A DNA stretch of 64,000 nucleotides from Ideonella livida (GCF_010499455.1 NZ_JAAGOH010000005.1:124001-188000), one strand, 5' to 3'; counted from the stretch's first letter, positions 23,306-31,910 are shown. A program made the numbers and translations. Notes: generated from the letters alone by a model not told the origin.

Positions 23306-24154
23306 TCAGTAGGTGTAGACCCCGCGGCCGGTCTTGCGACCCAGCCAGCCGGCCGCCACCATTTCCTTGAGCAGCGGGCAGGGGCGGTACTTCGAGTCGT
23401 TGAACTCGGCCATGTAGACGTTCATCACCGCCAAGCACACATCCAGGCCGATCATGTCGGCCAGGGCCAGCGGACCGATGGGTTGGTTGCAGCCCAGCTT
23501 CATGCCCGCATCGATGTCTTCGGGCGTGGCAGTGCCCTCGGCGAGCACGAAGAACGCCTCGTTGATCATCGGCACCAAGATGCGGTTGACGACAAAACCG
23601 GGAGCGTTCTTCACCGTGATCGGCGTCTTGCCCAGGGCCTTGGACAGCGCCTCCACCGCCGCATGGGTCGCGTCGCTGGTCTGCAGGCCGCGGATGATCT
23701 CCACCAGGGCCATCATGGGCACCGGGTTGAAGAAATGCATGCCGATGAACCGGTCGGGCCGCTGGGTGGCCGCCGCCAGTTTGGTGATGCTGATGGAACT
23801 GGTGTTGGTGGCCACCAGGGTCTGCGGCGGCAGCAAGGCATCGAGCTGCTGCAGGATCTTGACCTTCAGCGCCTCGTTCTCGGTCGCGGCTTCAATCACC
23901 AGCTGGCAGTCGGCCAGCGGAGCGTAGTCGGTACCCGCCCGCACCAGGGCCAGTGCCTGCGCCTTCTGCGCCTCGGACAGCTTGTCCTTTTTGATCAGCC
24001 GGTCCAGGCTGGCCCCGATGGTGACCAGACCACGCTGCACCGCGGCCTCGCTCACGTCCACCATCACCACCTCGATGCCGCTGACGGCGCAGGCCTGCGC
24101 AATGCCATTGCCCATGGTCCCGGCGCCGACGACGCCCACACGCTGAATGCTCAC
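23306..24154 (-). CDS. 3-hydroxybutyryl-CoA dehydrogenase
   Basis: A 282-residue NAD(P)-dependent dehydrogenase that interconverts 3-hydroxybutyryl-CoA and acetoacetyl-CoA in fatty-acid, butanoate or polyhydroxybutyrate metabolism. The dinucleotide site is Gly-Ala-Gly-Thr-Met-Gly-Asn-Gly-Ile-Ala-Gln (near residues 9-19). The catalytic His lies in Gly-Met-His-Phe-Phe-Asn-Pro-Val, with the domain boundary at Pro-Gly-Phe-Val-Val-Asn-Arg. I set the GTG at 24154 as the start because AAGGAAG precedes it closely; an upstream frame to 24178 adds residues not seen in the family. Confidence 0.95.
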   Translation of the reverse strand: MSIQRVGVVGAGTMGNGIAQACAVSGIEVVMVDVSEAAVQRGLVTIGASLDRLIKKDKLSEAQKAQALALVRAGTDYAPLADCQLVIEAATENEALKVKILQQLDALLPPQTLVATNTSSISITKLAAATQRPDRFIGMHFFNPVPMMALVEIIRGLQTSDATHAAVEALSKALGKTPITVKNAPGFVVNRILVPMINEAFFVLAEGTATPEDIDAGMKLGCNQPIGPLALADMIGLDVCLAVMNVYMAEFNDSKYRPCPLLKEMVAAGWLGRKTGRGVYTY

Positions 24155-24280
24155 TTGGCTTCCTTTCCGGCCATCCACTGGCCTGGTCTTGGGGGAGAGT
24201 TCCGGGGCTGCTGCACCGCAGCAAACCTCGCAGCAGTCTAGTGGCCCGGCGTTTCAGCAGCCTGTCGCCTGCTCAACAGT

Positions 24281-24308
24281 TTCACACTTGCGAAATTCAG
24301 TCTAGAAT
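24281..24308 (+). promoter_or_regulatory. sigma-70-like promoter of rpsU
   Basis: TTCACA (24281-24286) and TAGAAT (24303-24308) are separated by 16 bases, and the surrounding DNA is unusually AT-rich for this window. The predicted start near 24315 leaves a leader of about 100 bases. Confidence 0.55.
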
Positions 24309-24418
24309 ATTGGACTTTGCTGGCAAGCCGCGCGTGTCGATCCAGCACCAGAGACTTCCGGAAGCATGTTCTGGCACTGGGCTCCGAGCGCATCTACCCC
24401 CGAAGGATTCTTCGCTAC

Positions 24419-24631
24419 ATGACCACTATCCGCGTCAAGGAAAACGAGCCGTTTGATGTCGCCCTGCGTCGCTTCAAGCGCACCATCGAAAAGCTGGGTC
24501 TGCTGACCGACCTGCGTGCTCGCGAGTTCTACGAAAAGCCGACCGCTGAGCGCAAGCGCAAGAAGGCCGCTGCCGTCAAGCGTCACTACAAGCGCGTGCG
24601 CAGCATGCAGCTGCCCAAGAAGCTGTACTGA
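24419..24631 (+). CDS. rpsU: 30S ribosomal protein S21
   Basis: A 70-residue, very basic protein that begins [11 protein letters not shown] and ends in Met-Gln-Leu-Pro-Lys-Lys-Leu-Tyr, with the Lys/Arg-rich helix typical of S21. It binds the small ribosomal subunit and aids initiation. It is followed by a strong intrinsic terminator, so it is a single-gene unit. Confidence 0.97.
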
Positions 24632-24650
24632 TCGCCTCGGTCTGCTCTTG

Positions 24651-24686
24651 AAAAAGCCCGCACGGGACGCCGTGGCGGGCTTTTTT
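24651..24686. terminator. bidirectional intrinsic terminator, rpsU / lysR
   Basis: Five A, then the stem GCCCGC (24656-24661) pairing with GCGGGC (24675-24680), then six T. The A-run on one side and the T-run on the other let it act on both strands. The last T at 24686 is already the first base of the lysR stop codon on the complementary strand, so the two genes share the element. Confidence 0.88.
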
Positions 24687-25615
24687 CATGGCTGCTCACC
24701 TTCGCACCCCGGCAACCTGGCCGCCAGCTCGGCCGCGGCCTGCCGCAGGGCGGCCACCATGGCCGCCCTGGCCGGATGGGGCGGACGCCACTGCGGCAGC
24801 ACCAGCGCCACCTGAAACGGCACCTCCACCGTCAGGGGCACGACGCGCAGCGCCGGGCCGGCCAAGGCCCGCGCGGTCAAGGGGTTGACGATGCCCACCC
24901 CCAGCCCCTGAGCCACCAGGGCACAGACCGACACGGCACTGGGCGTCTCGAGCACCATCTGGCGGCGCACGCCCGCCTGCGCAAACAACCCGTCGAGCAG
25001 CTGGCGGTAGGGATCACCCACCGCCAGGCTCACAAAACGCTCGCCCTCGAAATCCCGCAGGTCAAGCGCAGCACGGCCCGACAGGGCATGACCCGCCGGC
25101 AACACCGCCACCTCGTGCGCCCGCAGCAGCAGCTGGCCGGTGGTGGCCCCCGGGGGTTCCAGGCGCTCGGTCAGGCCCAGGTCAAAACGCTGCTCCGAGA
25201 GCGCCGCCTCCAGCGCCGGAGACTCCAGGGTGGAGATCGCCACCGCCACCGACTGGCGCTGCACCGGAGGCAGCGCCGAGAGCGCCTGCGGCACCAGCGC
25301 GTGCGACAGCGCCGGCAGGCAGGCCAGGCGCAGCTGCCCCTGCGGCTGCTCCCGCAGCGCCAGCGCCGTGGCGGCGATGCGCTCCAACCCCAAAAAGGAC
25401 TGCTCCACCTCCTCCAGCAGGCTGCGGGCGGCAGGCGTGGGCTGCAAGCGCCCCCGCACCCGGTCAAACAACCGCAGCCCCAGCACCTGCTCCAGGCGGG
25501 CCAACTCACGGCTGACGGTGGGTTGCGAGCTGTGCAACATCTCGGCGGCGCGGGTGACATGGCCGGCCAGCATGACCGCCCGGAACACACTGAGTTGTCT
25601 ATGGGTCAGGTTCAT
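24686..25615 (-). CDS. lysR: LysR-family regulator, probable activator of lysA
   Basis: A 309-residue LysR-type regulator. The winged helix-turn-helix is at about 5-63 (Arg-Gln-Leu-Ser-Val-Phe-Arg-Ala-Val then Gln-Pro-Thr-Val-Ser-Arg-Glu-Leu), followed by the linker helix and a substrate-binding effector domain (about 92-300). It is divergent from lysA with 85 bases between, the classical lysR-lysA layout in which LysR activates lysA when diaminopimelate is available. Repeats at 25605-25633 and 25627-25643 are candidate operators. Confidence 0.9.
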   Translation of the reverse strand: MNLTHRQLSVFRAVMLAGHVTRAAEMLHSSQPTVSRELARLEQVLGLRLFDRVRGRLQPTPAARSLLEEVEQSFLGLERIAATALALREQPQGQLRLACLPALSHALVPQALSALPPVQRQSVAVAISTLESPALEAALSEQRFDLGLTERLEPPGATTGQLLLRAHEVAVLPAGHALSGRAALDLRDFEGERFVSLAVGDPYRQLLDGLFAQAGVRRQMVLETPSAVSVCALVAQGLGVGIVNPLTARALAGPALRVVPLTVEVPFQVALVLPQWRPPHPARAAMVAALRQAAAELAARLPGCEGEQP

Positions 25616-25633
25616 ATTCAGTCAGGTTCATAT
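25605..25633. repeat. 13-base direct repeat over the lysR start
   Basis: GTCAGGTTCATAT occurs at 25605-25617 and again at 25621-25633, a period of 16 bases. The first copy contains the lysR start codon (complement of CAT at 25613-25615). The second looks like a tandem copy of the same start region, but 16 bases away and therefore out of frame. Confidence 0.8.
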
Positions 25634-25643
25634 CCAAATTGAA
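25627..25643. promoter_or_regulatory. candidate LysR operator in the lysR-lysA intergenic region
   Basis: TTCA-N9-TGAA is an inverted repeat that fits the T-N11-A pattern of LysR-type boxes. It lies between the divergent starts and overlaps the second copy of the direct repeat. Confidence 0.5.
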
Positions 25644-25700
25644 TGGATCGGCGAAAACATCTCATTATTCAGCATGACATGGCTGCGCGATGATGCGGCC

Positions 25701-26966
25701 ATGGCCCTCTCCACCTCCCCCTTCCACACCCAGATCGACCCCCAGCAGCTGCGCGCCCTGGCACGCCAGTACGGCACCCCACTGTGGCTCTACCACGCCG
25801 AGACACTGCGGGCGCGCATCCGCGAGCTCAAGGCCTTCGACACCATCCGCTTCGCCCAGAAGGCCAACTCCAATCTCCACATCCTGCGGCTGATGCGTGA
25901 GGAGGGTGTGGTGGTGGACGCCGTCTCCCGCGGCGAAATCGAGCGGGCGCTGGCCGCCGGCTTCACGGCCCAGCCGGGACAGGGCGCCAGCGGGATCGTC
26001 TTCACGGCCGACCTGCTGGACGAGCTGACACTGCAGACCGTGGTGCGCCACAGCATCCCGGTCAACGCCGGCTCCATCGACATGCTGCACCAGCTGGGCA
26101 GCCGGTCGCCCGGCCACCGCGTCTGGTTGCGCATCAACCCGGGCTTCGGGCATGGCCACAGCAACAAGACCAATACCGGCGGCGAACACAGCAAGCACGG
26201 CATCTGGCACGAGGACCTGCCGCAGGCCTTGGCCGCGGTGCAGGCCCACGGCCTGCACCTGGTGGGCCTGCACATGCACATCGGCTCCGGGGTCGACTAC
26301 GGCCACCTGCAACAGGTCTGCACCGCCATGGTGGAGCTGGTCAAACGCGCGGGCGTGACGTTGGAGGCGATCTCGGCCGGCGGCGGCCTGTCCATTCCTT
26401 ACCGCGAAGGCGAAGCCCGCCTGGACACGGCCCACTACTTCAGCCTCTGGGACGCCGCCCGCCGCGCCATCGCCAGCCACCTGGGCCGCGACGTGCACCT
26501 GGAGCTGGAACCCGGGCGCTACCTGGTGGCCGAGTCGGGCGCCCTGCTGACCGAGGTGCGCGCCACCAAGCACATGGGTCGCAACCCTTTCGTGCTGGTC
26601 GATGCCGGCTTCTCCGACCTGATGCGTCCCTCGATGTACGGCGCCTACCACGCCATCAGCCTGCTGCCGGCGGACGACCAGGCGCGCCCGGTGCAGGCTT
26701 GCGTGGTGGCCGGCCCGCTGTGCGAATCAGGCGACGTGTTCACCCAAGGCGATGGCGGCGTGGTGCTCACCCGCGAGCTGCCGCAAGCCCGCGTGGGGGA
26801 CCTGATGGTGCTGCACGATGCCGGCGCCTACGGCGCCTCGATGTCCTCCAACTACAACAGCCGCCCGCTGGCGGCCGAAGTCCTGATCGAGCATGGCCAG
26901 GCCCGTCTGATCCGCCGGCGCCAAACCATCGAGGAGCTGCTGGCCCTGGAGACCCACCTGGACTGA
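25701..26966 (+). CDS. lysA: diaminopimelate decarboxylase
   Basis: A 421-residue fold-type III PLP enzyme that makes L-lysine from meso-diaminopimelate. PLP Lys54 lies in Phe-Ala-Gln-Lys-Ala-Asn-Ser-Asn. Also present are His-Met-His-Ile-Gly-Ser-Gly, the phosphate-binding Gly-Gly-Gly-Leu-Ser-Ile-Pro and the active-site Cys in Gly-Pro-Leu-Cys-Glu-Ser-Gly-Asp. An in-frame ATG at 25674 could add nine residues; I prefer 25701. Divergent lysR is the expected regulator. Confidence 0.94.
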   Translation: MALSTSPFHTQIDPQQLRALARQYGTPLWLYHAETLRARIRELKAFDTIRFAQKANSNLHILRLMREEGVVVDAVSRGEIERALAAGFTAQPGQGASGIVFTADLLDELTLQTVVRHSIPVNAGSIDMLHQLGSRSPGHRVWLRINPGFGHGHSNKTNTGGEHSKHGIWHEDLPQALAAVQAHGLHLVGLHMHIGSGVDYGHLQQVCTAMVELVKRAGVTLEAISAGGGLSIPYREGEARLDTAHYFSLWDAARRAIASHLGRDVHLELEPGRYLVAESGALLTEVRATKHMGRNPFVLVDAGFSDLMRPSMYGAYHAISLLPADDQARPVQACVVAGPLCESGDVFTQGDGGVVLTRELPQARVGDLMVLHDAGAYGASMSSNYNSRPLAAEVLIEHGQARLIRRRQTIEELLALETHLD

Positions 26967-27057
26967 TCCACCGGCGGGGGCACCAGGTTTTCCGGACAAT
27001 GGGGGCATGCGGCGTGGCGCAACGCCCCGCCCCCTACACCACAGACAGGACTGACCC

Positions 27058-27504
27058 ATGAGCCTCAAGGACCAGATCACCGAAGACATGAAGACCGCCA
27101 TGCGCGCCAAGGACAGCGAACGCCTGGGCACGATCCGCATGCTGCTGGCCGCCTGCAAGCAAAAGGAAGTGGACGAGCGCATCGTGCTGGACGACGCCGC
27201 AGTGGTGGGCTTGGTGGACAAGCTGATCAAGCAGCGCAAGGACGCCGTGGCGGCCTACCAGCAGGCCTCCCGCCAGGACCTGGCCGACAAGGAAGCTGCA
27301 GAAATCACCGTGCTGCAGGCCTACCTGCCGGTGCGCCTGACGGCCGAGGAGATCGCCACGGAGGTGGCCGCCATCGCGACCGAGCTTGGCGCCACCGGCC
27401 CCGGCGACATGGGCAAGGTCATGGGGGCAGCCAAGCAGCGCCTGGCCGCCAAGGCCGACATGGGCCTGGTCTCGGCGGCCGTCAAGGCCGCCCTGGCCCG
27501 CTGA
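27058..27504 (+). CDS. yqeY: GatB/YqeY domain protein
   Basis: A 148-residue all-helical protein of the YqeY family, beginning Ser-Leu-Lys-Asp-Gln-Ile-Thr-Glu-Asp-Met-Lys and carrying Thr-Ile-Arg-Met-Leu-Leu-Ala-Ala and Gly-Asp-Met-Gly-Lys-Val-Met-Gly-Ala. It resembles the C-terminal tRNA-binding tail of GatB. A role linked to amidotransferase or tRNA is assumed but not established. It commonly follows rpsU in Gram-negatives; here lysR-lysA separates the two. Confidence 0.93.
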   Translation: MSLKDQITEDMKTAMRAKDSERLGTIRMLLAACKQKEVDERIVLDDAAVVGLVDKLIKQRKDAVAAYQQASRQDLADKEAAEITVLQAYLPVRLTAEEIATEVAAIATELGATGPGDMGKVMGAAKQRLAAKADMGLVSAAVKAALAR

Positions 27505-27563
27505 TTCCGCCTGCCGTCTCCTCACCTCTACCCGCCTGCGTTCCCACCTCCCTGGAGCCGACC

Positions 27564-27914
27564 TTGAGCAGCACTTCCCTTCCCATCGGCCGCGTCACCG
27601 AAACCCTGTGCGTCGCCCCCCAGCTCACCCCGGACGCCATGGCCGAACTGGCCCGACTGGGCTTTCGCAGCGTGGTCAACAACCGGCCCGACTTCGAGCA
27701 CGGTCCCGATCAACCTACCAGCGCCGAAATCGCCGCCGCGGCCCAAGCCGCCGGCCTGACCTACCACCACCTGCCGGTGGCCGGTGGCTACCAGTCCCCC
27801 GAGGAAATCGAGGCCTTCGGCCAACTCCTGGCGGGGCTGCCCCGCCCCACGCTGTGCTTCTGCCGCTCGGGCGCACGCTCCACGCGGCTGATCATGGCCA
27901 GCGGCGCGCAATAA
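27564..27914 (+). CDS. TIGR01244-type dual-specificity-phosphatase-like protein
   Basis: A 116-residue protein of the beta-lactamase hydrolase-like/TIGR01244 family. It has Phe-Arg-Ser-Val-Val-Asn-Asn-Arg-Pro-Asp near the N-terminus, His-His-Leu-Pro-Val-Ala-Gly-Gly-Tyr in the middle and the Cys-x5-Arg-like P-loop Cys-Arg-Ser-Gly-Ala-Arg-Ser near the C-terminus. The Cys and Arg would suit a phosphatase or sulfur-transfer reaction. The start is a TTG at 27564, favoured by GGAG just upstream and because the next ATG would remove the first conserved strand. Confidence 0.82.
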   Translation: MSSTSLPIGRVTETLCVAPQLTPDAMAELARLGFRSVVNNRPDFEHGPDQPTSAEIAAAAQAAGLTYHHLPVAGGYQSPEEIEAFGQLLAGLPRPTLCFCRSGARSTRLIMASGAQ

Positions 27915-27949
27915 GCCACGCCAGACGCTACCCAGCGTCAGCGCATCCA

Positions 27950-27978
27950 GGGCGGCCGCCGGCCGCCCTTGGTGTTTT
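27950..27978 (+). terminator. hairpin after the TIGR01244 gene
   Basis: GGGCGGCC (27950-27957) pairs with GGCCGCCC (27961-27968) around three bases, followed by a T-rich TTGGTGTTTT stretch. It separates the upstream genes from the TRAP operon. Confidence 0.6.
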
Positions 27979-28105
27979 CCCGTGACGGGGATCACTTTCA
28001 GCCTGATTTCAGTGCCGACTCCGTACAGTGCGCAGCGTCGCCGGATCTTGGGGAGATCCCCCGCCCGGCAAGACTCCAAGCCCGCCTCTGAACACTGGAG
28101 ACACT

Positions 28106-28699
28106 GTGTCAGCCTTCCTTCAACTATCCCGCCTGATCGACCGGCTCAATGAGCAGGTCGGGCGCTGGACCTCGTGGCTCGTGCTGGCCGCCGTGGTCAT
28201 CAGCGCCGTCAACGCCTCGGTCCGCAAGGCCTTCAGCATCGGCTCCAACGCCTTTCTGGAAGTCCAGTGGTACCTCTTCGCCGCCGTGTTCCTGCTGGGT
28301 GCGGGCTACACCATGCTGCGTCAGGAACACGTGAAGATCGACGTGATCCTGGGCCGCTTCAGCAAGCGCACCCAGATCAAGGTGGAGATCTTCGGCATCG
28401 TCGCCTTCCTCTTCCCCTTTTGTTACGAGGTCATCAGCCTGGTCTTTCCGCTGGTGATCAAGGCCTACCAGACGGGCGAGATGTCGTCCAACGCTGGCGG
28501 CTTGATCCGCTGGCCGGTGTACGCGCTGGTGCCCATTGGCTTCACGCTGCTGTGGCTGCAAGGCGTCTCCGAGCTCGTCAAGCGCGTGGCCTTCCTGCAG
28601 GGTCTGATCGAAGACCCGACCCAAAAGAAGCAGGAGAAGTCGGCTGAAGAAGAACTGGCCGAAGCCATCCGCGCCCAGGCTGAAGGAGCCCAGAAGTGA
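28106..28699 (+). CDS. TRAP transporter small permease subunit (DctQ)
   Basis: A 197-residue inner-membrane protein with four hydrophobic segments (about 18-38, 52-74, 92-114 and 132-156) and a charged Glu/Ala/Lys-rich C-terminal tail. The layout and the Phe-Leu-Glu-Val-Gln-Trp-Tyr-Leu-Phe-Ala motif are typical of DctQ. The GTG start follows GGAG by five bases. Its stop overlaps the DctM start (GTGA), so the two are coupled. Confidence 0.93.
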   Translation: MSAFLQLSRLIDRLNEQVGRWTSWLVLAAVVISAVNASVRKAFSIGSNAFLEVQWYLFAAVFLLGAGYTMLRQEHVKIDVILGRFSKRTQIKVEIFGIVAFLFPFCYEVISLVFPLVIKAYQTGEMSSNAGGLIRWPVYALVPIGFTLLWLQGVSELVKRVAFLQGLIEDPTQKKQEKSAEEELAEAIRAQAEGAQK

Positions 28700-30438
28700 T
28701 CGAGTTCATCAGTGCCAACATGGCCCCGATCATGTTCGCGGGCCTCATCGTGTTCCTCCTGATGGGGTTCTCGGTGGCTTTCTCGCTGGCTGCGGCCGGC
28801 CTGACCTTCGGTTTCATCGGTGTGGAGCTGGGCCTGCTGCCCGCCTCGCTGATGCAGGCGCTGCCGCTGCGTATTTTCGGCATCATGCAGAACGAGACGC
28901 TGCTGGCGATCCCGTTCTTCACCTTCATGGGCCTGATCCTGGAGCGCTCCGGGATGGCCGAGGACCTGCTGGACACCATCGGCCAGCTCTTCGGTCCCAT
29001 CCGCGGCGGCTTGGCTTACGCGGTGATCTTCGTGGGCGCCATGCTCGCTGCCACCACCGGTGTGGTGGCCGCCTCGGTGATCTCCATGGGCCTGATCTCG
29101 CTGCCCATCATGCTGCGCTACGGCTACGACCGTCGCCTGGCCTCGGGCGTGATCGCGGCCTCTGGCACGCTGGCCCAGATCATCCCGCCCTCGCTGGTGC
29201 TGATCATCATGGCCGACCAGCTGGGCCGCAGCGTGGGCGAGCTCTACAAGGGCGCCTTCATCCCAGGCTTCGTGCTGACCGGCCTTTATGTGGGCTATGT
29301 CCTGCTGATCACCCTGTGGAAACCGACCTGGGCCCCGGCCCTGCCGCCGGAAGCCCGCACCATCCGCGAGGATGACGGCAGCGCCGGCCTGAAATCCCTG
29401 GGCGTGCTCACTGTGCTGTCCGTCGGCACGGCCATCGCCTTCGCCAAGACCCGTCCCGACACCACGCCCACCGACGAGATGATCGTGCTGTCGATGTGCG
29501 TGGGGGTGGGCGTGGCCTTCGTGCTGGCGGTGGTCAACAAGGTGCTCAAGCTGGGACTGCTGTCCCGCATGGCCGAGCGCGTGACCTTTGTGCTGATCCC
29601 GCCCCTGGGCCTGATCTTCCTGGTCCTGGGCACCATCTTCCTGGGTATCGCCACCCCGACCGAGGGTGGCGCCATGGGGGCTGTGGGGGCACTGGTCATG
29701 GCCGTGAGCCGCAACCGCCTGAGCCTCAAGCTCATGCGCCAGGCCATGGACTCGACCATGAAGCTCTCCTGCTTCGTCGTGTTCATCCTCCTGGGCTCGA
29801 CGGTGTTCAGCCTGGCCTTCCAGGGCGTGGATGGCCACATCTGGGTGGAGCACCTGCTGACCAGCCTGCCGGGCGGCCAGCTGGGCTTCCTGATCGTGGT
29901 GAACATCCTGATCTTCGTGCTCGCCTTCTTCCTGGACTTCTTCGAGCTGTCCTTCATCGTGGTCCCGCTGCTGGGCCCGGTGGCTGAGAAGCTGGGCATC
30001 GACCTGGTGTGGTTCGGCGTGCTGCTGGCCATCAACATGCAGACCTCGTTCATGCACCCGCCGTTCGGCTTTGCGCTGTTCTACCTGCGCAGCGTGGCCC
30101 CGACGTCGGACTATGACGACAAGGTCACCAAGAAGCGTGTGGCCAAGGTCACCACCGGCCAGATCTACTGGGGCGCCGTGCCCTTCGTCGTGATCCAGAT
30201 CATCATGGTGGCCCTGGTCATCGCCTTCCCGGGCATGGTGTCGGGTGGCATGGACAAAAAGGAGGAGGTGAACCTGGACAACGTTGTCATCGACATGCCC
30301 ACCTCTGCCGACGACGGCCAGCCGCAGATGAACCAAGACCAGCTTTTCGGGCCGGCGGGCGGCGCCAGCCAGCCTGAGGAGAAGGCCGAGGATCCGATGG
30401 CGGTCTTCAAGCAGGCGGACACCGCCGCCAGCCGCTGA
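28696..30438 (+). CDS. TRAP transporter large permease subunit (DctM)
   Basis: A 580-residue protein with about a dozen membrane segments. It carries the DctM motifs Pro-Phe-Phe-Thr-Phe-Met-Gly and Ala-Ala-Thr-Thr-Gly-Val-Val-Ala-Ala-Ser in the first half and Leu-Gly-Ile-Ala-Thr-Pro-Thr-Glu-Gly-Gly-Ala in the second. Ordinary DctM proteins have about 430 residues. This one has an extra central section (about 225-305) and a hydrophilic tail of about 60 residues after the last segment. With DctQ it imports an organic acid using a sodium gradient; the binding proteins are the two convergent genes downstream. Confidence 0.94.
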   Translation: MIEFISANMAPIMFAGLIVFLLMGFSVAFSLAAAGLTFGFIGVELGLLPASLMQALPLRIFGIMQNETLLAIPFFTFMGLILERSGMAEDLLDTIGQLFGPIRGGLAYAVIFVGAMLAATTGVVAASVISMGLISLPIMLRYGYDRRLASGVIAASGTLAQIIPPSLVLIIMADQLGRSVGELYKGAFIPGFVLTGLYVGYVLLITLWKPTWAPALPPEARTIREDDGSAGLKSLGVLTVLSVGTAIAFAKTRPDTTPTDEMIVLSMCVGVGVAFVLAVVNKVLKLGLLSRMAERVTFVLIPPLGLIFLVLGTIFLGIATPTEGGAMGAVGALVMAVSRNRLSLKLMRQAMDSTMKLSCFVVFILLGSTVFSLAFQGVDGHIWVEHLLTSLPGGQLGFLIVVNILIFVLAFFLDFFELSFIVVPLLGPVAEKLGIDLVWFGVLLAINMQTSFMHPPFGFALFYLRSVAPTSDYDDKVTKKRVAKVTTGQIYWGAVPFVVIQIIMVALVIAFPGMVSGGMDKKEEVNLDNVVIDMPTSADDGQPQMNQDQLFGPAGGASQPEEKAEDPMAVFKQADTAASR

Positions 30439-30480
30439 TCGGCAGCCTCTCACGCGGGGCCTGCGACCCCGCCTCCCCCA

Positions 30481-30513
30481 GACAAGGGCCGCCTAAAGCG
30501 GCCCTTGTCTTTT
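30481..30513 (+). terminator. intrinsic terminator of the TRAP permease operon
   Basis: A perfect 12-base stem (30481-30492 with 30498-30509), a CTAAA loop and four T. It lies 43 bases after the DctM stop. Confidence 0.9.
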
Positions 30514-30584
30514 GGGCGGAGCCAAGCGCAGGCCGAAGCGTCGCTTCCGCCTGCCGTCGGGCCCTTAGTGGTGGACCCAAGGCA

Positions 30585-30627
30585 GAAAACAAACGCCCCG
30601 GGGACCTGTCACCAGACCCCCGGGGCG
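30585..30627 (-). terminator. intrinsic terminator of the TRAP binding-protein genes
   Basis: On the minus strand a 10-base GC stem (30618-30627 with 30594-30603) is followed by TTTGTTTTC. It lies about 60 bases beyond the stop of the first binding-protein gene. Confidence 0.8.
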
Positions 30628-30685
30628 CTCTTGCCCTGCCCCACGCGACCCTAGGTGGGCCGCCGCGGCAGGCGCCGCTTCAGGC

Positions 30686-31768
30686 TCAAAGCTTCTGCTT
30701 CTGCATGAAGTCGTCAAAACCCGCCTCAGCGAAGCGGAACCACAGGTTCTGCTCGGCGCGGAAGCGGCTGTAGTCGTCGTACACCTTCTTCCAGTTCGGG
30801 TTCTTCGCGCCGATCTCGCTATAGAGCGCCAGCGCTTCCTTGAAGGCCGCCTCCATCACGTCCTTCGGGAAGGGGAAAAGCTTGGTGCCGCCGGCCACCA
30901 ACTGGCGCAGGGCGTTGGGGTTACGGGCGTCGTACTTGGCCTGCATGTCCACATGGGCGTAGGCCGCAGCGGCCTCGACGATGGCCTTGTAGTCGGCGCT
31001 CAGGCCTTCGTAGGCCTTGGTGTTGAGGAAGAAGTCCAGCTGCGGCCCGCCCTCCCACCAACCCGGATAGGCATAGTGCGGCGCCACCTTGTTGAAGCCC
31101 AGCTTCTGGTCGTCGTAGGGGCCAACCCACTCGGCTGCATCAATCGTGCCCTTCTCGAGTGACTGGTAGATCTCGCCGCCCGGAATGTTCTGCGGCACGC
31201 CACCCAGGCGCTCGACCACCTTGCCGGCAAAGCCACCCACCCGGAACTTCAGTCCCTTCATGTCCGCCAGGGACTGCACCGGCTTGCGGTACCAGCCGCC
31301 CATCTGGGCACCGGTGTTGCCGCCCGGGAAACTGATGATGTTGTAGTTGCGGTAGAACTCGCGCATCAGCTTCAGGCCGTTGCCCTCGAACATCCAGGCC
31401 GACATCTGGCGGCTGTTCAGGCCGAAGGGGATGGCGCAGCCCAGGGCGAACGTCTCATCCTTGCCGAAGAAGTAGTACGGCGCCGTATGGGCCATCTCCA
31501 CGGTGCCGTTCTGCACCCCATCGACCACGCCGAACGGAGGCATCAGCTCGCCCCCAGCATGCACCGAGATCTGGAACTTGCCGCCCGACATCTCGCCCAC
31601 CTTCTTGGCGAACACTTCGGCCGCGCCGAAGATCGTGTCCAGCGACTTGGGGAAGCTAGAGGCCAGACGCCAGCGGATGTTGGCCTGGGCCTGCACCACG
31701 GCCGGTGCGGCTCCTGCAGCCAAGACTCCTGCCAGGCCTGCTTGGCGGACAAAGGCACGACGCTCCAT
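30686..31768 (-). CDS. TRAP transporter substrate-binding protein (DctP), copy A
   Basis: A 360-residue periplasmic protein with a Tat-like signal (Glu-Arg-Arg-Ala-Phe-Val-Arg, cleavage after Val-Val-Gln-Ala-Gln-Ala). The fold is DctP, of the TakP-like group that often binds 2-oxo acids or related carboxylates: Trp-Arg-Leu-Ala-Ser-Ser-Phe-Pro-Lys-Ser, Gly-Gly-Trp-Tyr-Arg-Lys-Pro, Phe-Arg-Val-Gly-Gly-Phe-Ala-Gly and Glu-Trp-Val-Gly-Pro-Tyr-Asp-Asp. ATG 31768 has AAGGAG upstream at good spacing, better than the TTG at 31771. It is about 88% identical (my count) to the next gene and converges with the DctQM operon. Confidence 0.93.
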   Translation of the reverse strand: MERRAFVRQAGLAGVLAAGAAPAVVQAQANIRWRLASSFPKSLDTIFGAAEVFAKKVGEMSGGKFQISVHAGGELMPPFGVVDGVQNGTVEMAHTAPYYFFGKDETFALGCAIPFGLNSRQMSAWMFEGNGLKLMREFYRNYNIISFPGGNTGAQMGGWYRKPVQSLADMKGLKFRVGGFAGKVVERLGGVPQNIPGGEIYQSLEKGTIDAAEWVGPYDDQKLGFNKVAPHYAYPGWWEGGPQLDFFLNTKAYEGLSADYKAIVEAAAAYAHVDMQAKYDARNPNALRQLVAGGTKLFPFPKDVMEAAFKEALALYSEIGAKNPNWKKVYDDYSRFRAEQNLWFRFAEAGFDDFMQKQKL

Positions 31769-31910
31769 CAATATCTCCTTCGTGTAAGAAAAAGGCGCGG
31801 GGTCCGGGTAGGACCAGCCGCGCCGATTCTAGGAAGGGGCCTGAAACGTCAAGCCGGGGACTAACCCCTGCGTGACCCGCCCGCCACAGGCGGTGCGGAT
31901 CCGCGAAGCA

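Noticed and set aside
28465-30453. 662-residue His/Gln/Asp-rich minus-strand frame
   Set aside because: It is antisense to the DctM gene; the odd composition is the reverse complement of hydrophobic membrane codons.
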